Translations under genes and position numbers: made by a program
In this document: piece by piece, positions 57,224-64,000 of the stretch
Layout: each line of letters starts with the position of its first letter
Position numbering within the stretch: position 1 is the first letter of the stretch
Source of the DNA: Gautieria morchelliformis
Taxonomy: Eukaryota; Basidiomycota; Agaricomycetes; Gomphales; Gomphaceae
DNA: 64,000 nucleotides
Assembly: GCA_015179125.1 (NCBI GenBank)
Contig: WHVA01000052.1
Location: forward strand, 248,001-312,000
Direction of reading: 5' to 3'
Notes under the pieces: generated by a model
Databases searched by the model: none
Seen by the model: the letters and a program-made list of their open reading frames with translations, nothing else
What the model was told of the DNA's origin: nothing

Positions 57224-57978
57224 ATAAGGTACAGCAAGTATTAGGTAACGATTTTTTAGGGTTAGTCCTCCATGGACGGAGTGTCAACAGCCACGGTGCT
57301 CTCATAACGGCTTGGGCCCATCTTGGCTTGGTCTTTTAGTGGCCCTGCTCAGCCTAGGCCGAGTCTTTAGCCGGGACTTGGAAGACACTAATGCACAGTA
57401 ATGTAACGCACCACTTTTCCAGCTTAGACTAACCATGCAAGCCTTGCATTAGCTTTAGTCACCCTCTCGAGTGACTTGAAGAGTTCTGGCCTGATGCCTC
57501 CCTAGTGAGTCCCTGTTCTAGCCATACTCTCCAAATCTCATCTACTTGCTTATGCTGCCCTCAGGACACAACCAGAAGCACCACAGATGAAGGTGAGCTA
57601 CTCTTTCTGGCCCTGTACAACTACCACAATTAAACTTTATTGTCAATGGCATCTACTAGATGCCATTGACAGTAAAGAAGTACCCCCTGAACACCACCAA
57701 ACTGCAACCCTTGCACTTGCAGGCCAAACTCTCTGAAACGGTGCTCAACAGCTACTTGCACCTCTACACATTGGATGTCCATGCAAGTACCTCAGCTCCT
57801 TCTAGTTTTAGGATATTTGACAGTATCCTTGGAGATCAGATTCATGATGCCCCTCTGACAGCTAAATTTTGACCTCCGGGACAGGGGAGAGGACGAAGAA
57901 AAGGGGGAGCAAGCTCACATCTTGGGTACCTGATGTATGTCTTGCTTATAGCCTCAGTCAATAACCCAGCAGAGCTGA
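57224..57978. other. Unassigned, with a perfect palindrome at 57641-57671
   Basis: Arms TGTCAATGGCATCTA and TAGATGCCATTGACA are separated by a single C. No gene is recognised; a 70-codon frame starts inside the palindrome. Confidence 0.6.
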
Positions 57979-59167
57979 AGGCTTCGTCTACAGCGCACTA
58001 GTCAGTCATGCCAGTCCGGGATCACGTTTCAATGTCGTGGTATGGTTCTCCTTTCCATCAACTTCTTAGTTGAAACATGTTTATGTACAGAAAGCCATCC
58101 ACTGTCCCGCTCGTATAGTTGATAACCGCTACATGCTCATTCGCCTGGTCGTCAAAGGTGATGATGGCTTGAATCATCTCGCAGCTTTGCGTCGTCTTGG
58201 TACAGGTGATGTCGCATTTCGCAGAGATAATCACATCGTGCCGATGTTGCGCGAGATTGTCCTTGATGATATGATCTTTGTTGTATTCCCGCTCTTGCAT
58301 GATGGATTTGACTCCCCATGGTATTATAATTATGGTGAAGTGCTTGATGCGGTATATCAGGTGACAGAGGTAAGCTTGGCTTCTCTCGCCTGCTTGAGGC
58401 ACACTAATTTCGTGACAGGGTCTTGCTTTTTGCCACGAGCGATTTGTGGCCCATCTTGTAAGCTGCCCAAGTCTATTTCACTGTACGGCGAGCAGTAATC
58501 CACGGTTTTCTACCAAGGACATCGATGTCGACAACATACTTGTAAATTTTAAAGGCGGTGCCAGGCAGCATGGAGTAACTCAGCCTGGAGGCGTTCTTGG
58601 GCCTCCTACACCATTTCGGGCGGACTTCCCTGTTCGCTATTACCTGAACGACTTTGAACTCGCCGTATGCTATGAACGGGATTCACACCCGTCCACACGC
58701 GTTGTCAGCGGTCTTCCCACCAAAGGCTTGCTTGGAAAATATGGCAGAGCCGTTGCACCTGAGATGCTGTCGGAGCAGCCCTACTGCCCTTTCCGGGCGG
58801 ATGTGTGGCAGCTGGGGAGCATGTTTCTCAGATGTTTCCAGGTGAGCCTTGACATCTGGGCCCTGACGGTGGACTCAACTCTGCGCAGCATCTCGATGAG
58901 CCGTGGACGCTATTGATCCAACTGTTCACCGAGATGACATCAGAGGAGCCACTGTCTCGCCCCACAATGACCCAGGCATTGCAGTGCATTCGCCAGTTCC
59001 GGTCTACCCTGTCCTGGGACAGTCTTGCCTTAAGGGTTCCACGACCCCCGCCGGGGACGCCACCGAAAAGTATTTCTTTTGAACCGTTGCCAGAGCCAGC
59101 GACAGATGCTCCAGGAACCGACCTTGAGAATACGCCCGAGGCCGATAGAGAGCCCCCCATTGTATAG
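57979..59167 (+). pseudogene. Kinase-like protein copy 3, 5'-truncated
   Basis: It starts in the last 60 nt of exon 1 (GFVYSALVSHASPGSRF), so the first 75 residues and the ATG are missing. Remaining exons are open: 58070-58369, 58419-58457, 58518-58841 and 58889-59167, with the same introns as copies 1 and 2, including the 30-nt one (58040-58069). Motifs HLDIDVDN, DFE, PEM and ADVWQLG are all kept. It stands 294 bp upstream of intact FAD1. It could be expressed from another start, but truncation makes it a likely pseudogene. Confidence 0.8.
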
Positions 59168-59460
59168 TTGTCACGATAACCCCTGCTGAAGAGCCACAGA
59201 AGTGCTATGGGACATATCTATTAGTACTTCCAAGGTTACATCTTACCCTGCAACGTTGTCGCCTGAAATATACATTATTACACCTACGACTCAAGATGAA
59301 GCATGCCATTTCGTAGCACTTACAGCCTCATAGTTTCGAAATCGTTGGGCGAGGTCAGGACCAACAGCAGCGTATGAATTACTTCGATCATGACAGATCG
59401 GAGCCGGATTCTAGTCAGGATTCCGAATATTTGCCTTGGCACTCGCTACTCTCTACTTCG

Positions 59461-60568
59461 ATGTCCACCGTCTCCGTGCCGCACCTAGAGGCTTGCTTGG
59501 ACCTAGCAAAGTCGGATGACGGCCTCGGAAAACGAGTCAAAGAAGCCTTAGATGTTATTTATGACGTTCTGGAGACGTACGGGTGTGTATGTGTGTGCTT
59601 CCCACCGGTTCACCAGCAACTCATATCTCCTGGTCTCAGTGAAGACCGAGTCTCGCTAAGTTTTAATGGTGGAAAGGACTGTACGTGATCAATGGTGTAT
59701 TAGAACGCGGTGCGATGACTTGTGAGTAGGCACCGTATTGCTTCATTTATATGCTGCTGCATTGTTTCGGTGGCGACAGCAACGGCAGCAGAGCAATGCA
59801 ATACCTGTGGCAGCCACATCGTCGGAGGCAGTATCCCATACAGCATCCTCTCGACCGATACCTTCGATATATATTGCACCGCTCTCCCCATTCGATGAGC
59901 TGGAGGCTTTCATAGCGGCCAGTGAAGAGCGGTATACATTGTCCCTGTTTCGGGTTACACCCCCTCCGCCTTCGGGTGTGGAGAAAGGAGGCGACGGGAT
60001 GAAGTATGCGTTGAAGGCTTATAAGAATGAATTCCCGAACATAGAAGCAATCCTAGTGGGCACACGACGAGGAGATCCCCATGGAGGTTCGTCCCATGTG
60101 TACTTTTCAAGATATATTTAGGAGTAGCTTATGCGTGCCGCCATAGGTAGATTGGCATACAAAAATCCCACTGATGACGACTGGCCCCAGTTTATGCGTG
60201 TACATCCTGTCATCAACTGGTCTTACGCCGACATATGGAACTTTCTCCGCCAGTTGAGCGTACCTTACTGCGATTTATATGATGCAGGGTGCGTTATTAT
60301 ACTGTTTCACGCTATGTGGCAGAGCTGACAACCTTAAAGATATACCTCACTTGGCTCTACCTTCAACACGCATCCCAACCCAGCACTTCTTCGAGTAAGG
60401 GGAGTTCATTCGACGGACCAAGAGGAAACCTTGTCATATCTCCCAGCATACGAGCTGCAGGACGAAGCCTTAGAGCGTGCCGGCCGCAACAAATTTTTGT
60501 CTAACTCTGGTCTCCCGAGTCCAGCAGTAGAGCTGTTGAATCCGGCTACGGCGACACCACAAGCTTGA
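59461..60568 (+). CDS. FAD1: FAD synthase (FMN adenylyltransferase), 315 aa
   Basis: Exons are 59461-59680, 59730-60086, 60147-60288 and 60340-60568 (948 nt, open). The enzyme transfers AMP from ATP to FMN to make FAD (EC 2.7.7.2), the last step of flavin cofactor synthesis, in the cytosol. PAPS-reductase-type signatures are clear: [10 protein letters not shown] at residues 65-74 (interrupted by intron 1 within the Cys codon), [32 protein letters not shown], and [19 protein letters not shown] across intron 3. The length matches yeast Fad1 (about 306 aa). It converges with the transporter gene at 60865. A dead copy of its 5' half lies at 35222. Confidence 0.93.
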
Positions 60569-60864
60569 TTATGTATCTGTATGGTGGCTGGCGGTGCACA
60601 TGTTTTGATGGAATAGAGGAGGCAGTATTTTCTCGCTGCCTTGATCGTCGGGATATTTACGAGCAAAGGTTTATCTTGTCATAGTACTTCATGCGGTTAC
60701 CGACATAAGTCCGCCATAGACCTGTTTCACTTTGATGAACACCGTGGATGCTGAACTATGAATCGTACTCTAAAATAAATTAGGCTCTGCAAGTAGTTCA
60801 ATGCGTGAGTCCATACGCTCGAGCCGTAGAATAATATAACACACCTAAATACTGATCCTACAAT

Positions 60865-62248
60865 CTATGGTACCACCTTCTTCCCTCGTTCCATATCCTC
60901 GAGGGAGGTTCTTTCATATGGTCCATTTGTCCGTCCAGTTTCTGCGTCTTTCCGGTTCGCTTCTTCGTTCTTGACCCAGGTGTAATATATCGAGCCCGTC
61001 AGTATTGTCATTATAGAAGCTGCGCGACCCCTGCAAGAAATTTCATACACAGGGCGCGAATGTGAGTGGAAGACGCACGTCGTGATAATTTCCTGGAAGA
61101 ACCACACGCCCAGAAGGGTGACAACCACTCCACGCACAGCCGAAGAAACCATGTGTGTGATGGGCGAGGTCACCTTTATGCTTAGGAACCCTGCGATGCA
61201 GATGAGGAAGCCAAAGAGGCCCTTGAGTCCGATGTACATTAGTCGCAAGCAGACACAGTTAAATGCTGGACTTACCGTGAGAAGTGTCCCCCAGAGGAAT
61301 GTTGCCCATCCGGCACCATCCTCGAACAACAATTTCTGAATCTCCGGGCCCTCGCCAACAAGGAACACTATAGGGATCAAGACAACGGCACTGAGGAGAT
61401 TGCTGTACCACGCTAAGTGCAAGGTATTGCCGCCAACAATATTGAGACTTTGCTTGATGATAACCGCGGAGGATGCTGTCGTTATGGACGACAAAAGTCC
61501 AAATGTGATCCCAATGGAATTGCTATATGTGGAAGTAGGAGACGCAGCAGATACAGACGTGGTGGGAGAGGTACTGTAGTCGTCCAAAAGGATACCAATA
61601 AAAAAACCAGCTGTGACGATGCCACAGGAGAAAAGGACACGCAGAGAGGGTCGAGATGCAAGAAAGAGGTAGGAAAGTAAAACGGTAGTAGGAAGGACAA
61701 GCCCCCGAGCCACTTGATAAAATGACGCATCGACGTATTTCAGGCAGTAATTGTTGAAGCTGAGGAGCCGTTAACGCGAGCGAAGACGATTGGGTGACGG
61801 GCCTGCGCACCTTAAGCCCAAAACATTGACACAGACCAGGGGTGCCATGCCTTTGCAGGTCGCAGCGTCCAGGGTGAATGGGACGGTAAAGAGGCCGAGA
61901 AGATGGGAGATGATGAAAAGAAGGACAGCGATGATGAGTTGCGCGAATAAGAAGAACAGAGGCGCAGCTGTCGAGCTCAAGACCCATTTGTTCCTGCGAA
62001 ATGTCGGTCAGACGAGGTGAACATGCATGTCGTGCAGAAGATTGTTACGCTATAACCATCTGTATAATCCATGTCAGTAAGCGCAATGAAAGTGGCAGAG
62101 CAACAGGGACTTGCAGTAAGAGCTGCAACCAGGTAAAATGAGACGGTTCCCATCTAATGCCTAGTCAGTGACGAACCAAACCAAGAGGCAGACTTGCGCT
62201 CACAACCACTAGCCTGGATGGAGGCTTTGACACATTCTGTTGCGACAT
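60865..62248 (-). CDS. Nucleotide-sugar/triose-phosphate-type transporter, 355 aa
   Basis: Exons in gene order are 62248-62207, 62153-62115, 62059-62049, 61993-61811, 61759-61276, 61221-61079 and 61030-60865 (1068 nt, open). The spliced start reads MSQQNVSKPPSRLV, then SFYLVAALTMVIANKWVLSS. About ten hydrophobic segments follow, with YVDASFYQVARGLVLP and the Gly-rich GLFGFLICIAGFLSIKVTSP near the end. This fits the SLC35/TPT family, closest in feel to GDP-fucose transporters (SLC35C) of the Golgi. Exon 3 is only 11 nt, and the intron before it is GC-AG (GCAAGT). The C-terminus is short and charged (MERGKKVVP), possibly an ER-retrieval-like tail. Substrate not provable from sequence. Confidence 0.82.
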
Positions 62249-62912
62249 GCGAGGAGCGAGGGTAGGGTATACGGGGTGTTGGTATTATGGGTGCAAGAAT
62301 CCGAAATGCTTCCGTGCGACTAGATGGAACTGAGACCAAGCATAACTTATGGAGGAGACCCACACCAGGTCTTAGATTGACTCGCACTAGATATATACAT
62401 ATGTTATCACAGAATGTTCGTCAAATTATGATAGTACTACCAATCCATTGGTTTCCCGTACGTATTGTATTGTTTAAATTACCAGAACGAAGATACGCAT
62501 ATACAGTATAAGAGTGAAACGAGGTTGTGGTCAGGATCGATAAAGGCACGCACACTGGAAGAGCTCATGGTCTCTATCTATCGACTGCAGCGTTCGTTGT
62601 TTGTGAGGTCCAATATGTAACCCAAGGCCATACAACAGGAAAGGTGTTAGTTGGACTACAGTGAGGATCATCTTGGAAGAGCCGAATATCTCTGCGATTC
62701 CGCGCGGTCGTACAAAGACTGACTCGCTCAATCCTGAGTACCAGCAGGCCAATGCACGCGGGTCACGTGACACGTCAACGGTCGGCCAATAGGCTCGCGT
62801 CCTTAGTTTGGCAGGCGAACAACAAACAAAGGAAAGCAACCGCGACGCGACTCTTTGCTTCCGACAACCACCACTAACCACCTGTTTTGTCTAGCTTCCT
62901 ATATGCGCCTCT

Positions 62913-64000
62913 ATGTCTGATCAGCACTCCTCTGACACACCAAGGACCCCACAGAGAACATGGGCAGATTACGACGAAGACCCAGACAGTTCTTTAGCTG
63001 ATTCAGCTGAGGTTGAGGCAGCGCTGGCGGCTCTCGATGATGAAATTGACACTACCCAATCTGCACTCACCGATTGGGGCTCCCGTACGCTGGACCCTTT
63101 CGATTTTCAGCCTCGACCCCTCAGCATTATAACTGAGCGCACCGAAGACCCCGTCTCCCGCAGCACTTCAATGCGTACTTCAACCTTTGGCCCTCTGCGT
63201 CCCCATACACCCGTATCTGCTGCTAACCCTTCATCCGAAGTTCTTCGTCCCGAAAATCTAACCCCTAGATCTCTCACCCCCAGCTCACTGACGCACTCTC
63301 ATGGTCGGTCATTAACTGACCCTGGAATTAGAAACCAATCCCCGGAGCGTAGCCTGCGACACACACCCCGTCGCCGCGCAGGCGATCTCATTGCTTTTTT
63401 TGAAGATAAATCCTCATCTGACAGCTCTTCATCTCTGTCCTCTCTTGGGCAGATACGATCTAATACGCCAAAATCACCAACGTTTACGACATTTACGCCT
63501 TCTCAGTCTCTCCCTACTTTAAGCCGGGTCGCATCTGAGGCGCCACCGCCTTCCTCCTACTCCTCGCTTCCCAGATCTCCCACGCTGCCGACGCTCCCCT
63601 CCCGTTCGGTATCTCCTACCAAGTCTTCTGGTGCTTCCTTATCGTCGTTGCTTTCACCAGTCCGTGGTGCAGGATCGATCGAGTCGCGTCCAGGGGCGTC
63701 CACTACACCAACATTAGCCAAACAGCCACCCCACGTGCCCGGTGAACCACGCTCTCCTCTATCTTCTGTACGCAATATCGTTGCTGCGTGGAAAGAACGT
63801 ACACCATCTCTAGGCAAATCCAGCAAACCGCCATCGTCTAGTTATGCAGGAGAAGAGGGTTTTTTCAGCATTCGACGCAGGGATGCGGGCGAGACTGATC
63901 GGTCACTTCCTCCCTTACCTCAGGAACCATTATCTCGGCAACGTAGCAATGGTAATGGTAATGGTAATGGGAGTGGCAATGGAAACGGAAACGGCAGGAC
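62913..64000 (+). CDS. N-terminus of a large disordered protein, runs off the window
   Basis: The frame is open from ATG 62913 to the window end (362 codons). It begins MSDQHSSDTPRTPQRTWADY, then an acidic patch (ALAALDDEID) and long Ser/Pro/Thr-rich sequence with conserved-looking islands: RRRAGDLIAFFEDKSS, SVRNIVAAWKERTPSLGKSS and EGFFSIRRRDAG. At the end a Gly-Asn repeat coded by GGTAATGGTAATG begins. Composition suggests a phosphorylated scaffold or cell-polarity protein. No domain is visible before the edge. Promoter sequence lies between 62530 and 62912, divergent from the transporter. Confidence 0.7.
   Translation, partial: MSDQHSSDTPRTPQRTWADYDEDPDSSLADSAEVEAALAALDDEIDTTQSALTDWGSRTLDPFDFQPRPLSIITERTEDPVSRSTSMRTSTFGPLRPHTPVSAANPSSEVLRPENLTPRSLTPSSLTHSHGRSLTDPGIRNQSPERSLRHTPRRRAGDLIAFFEDKSSSDSSSSLSSLGQIRSNTPKSPTFTTFTPSQSLPTLSRVASEAPPPSSYSSLPRSPTLPTLPSRSVSPTKSSGASLSSLLSPVRGAGSIESRPGASTTPTLAKQPPHVPGEPRSPLSSVRNIVAAWKERTPSLGKSSKPPSSSYAGEEGFFSIRRRDAGETDRSLPPLPQEPLSRQRSNGNGNGNGSGNGNGNGR

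Overview
The window looks like nuclear DNA of a mushroom-forming basidiomycete (Agaricomycetes). Host genes carry many short GT-AG introns (about 45-65 nt) and tiny exons. The gene families are typical of agarics: a patatin/NB-ARC/TPR NLR-like protein, a divergent kinase family and an F-box fragment. The repeats are chromodomain Ty3/gypsy elements, Ty1/copia, solo LTRs and a LINE 3' end. No bacterial features were seen. All gene models are my own splicing inferences from the sequence.

Left part (1-28 kb): a nest of transposons. A Ty3/gypsy element (E1, starting at 623) has a broken gag. Its pol is split twice, by a full-length, apparently intact Ty1/copia element (4164-9420, target duplication TTCCT) and by a 1480-bp solo LTR (10053-11532, duplication CAGAC). 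Removing both restores one open pol frame. E1 is fused near 13500 to the 3' half of a second gypsy element (E2, ending with its 3' LTR at 23758). A third, minus-strand gypsy element (E3, 14705-20877, duplication TCCTC) sits inside E2. All three gypsy elements carry, next to the 3' LTR, a gene pointing against pol. Its parts are a six-cysteine zinc-finger-like segment and/or a coiled coil, and in E2 and E3 it appears to be spliced. To the right follow LTR fragments of the E3 family, a minisatellite and relics of another gypsy clade.

Middle part (28-41 kb): ribosomal protein L41 (25 codons, spliced) and a probable Rrn9-like RNA polymerase I factor lie head to head. They are followed by a dispersed kinase-like family (two intact copies, three broken ones) mixed with pseudogenes of FAD synthase and a DUF1308/UPF0415 protein. 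An unidentified sequence is present twice in opposite orientation. A proline/serine-rich gene relic is cut by a 5'-truncated LINE.

Right part (42-64 kb): one NLR-like gene (42393-46888) with 15 nearly identical 42-residue TPR units in frame and about three decayed units beyond a frameshift. Then come AT-rich sequence, LTR copies, a Pumilio-family pseudogene and two solo LTRs with perfect target duplications. Next are a 5'-truncated kinase copy directly followed by intact FAD synthase (FAD1), a convergent nucleotide-sugar/triose-phosphate-type transporter with an 11-nt exon and a GC-AG intron, and the start of a long disordered protein that runs off the window.

The kinase plus FAD1 order recurs (33.5-35.6 kb and 58-60.6 kb; in the 37.7-39.4 kb copy the homology stops just before FAD1). 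This suggests the kinase family spread as a segment copied from or to the FAD1 locus.
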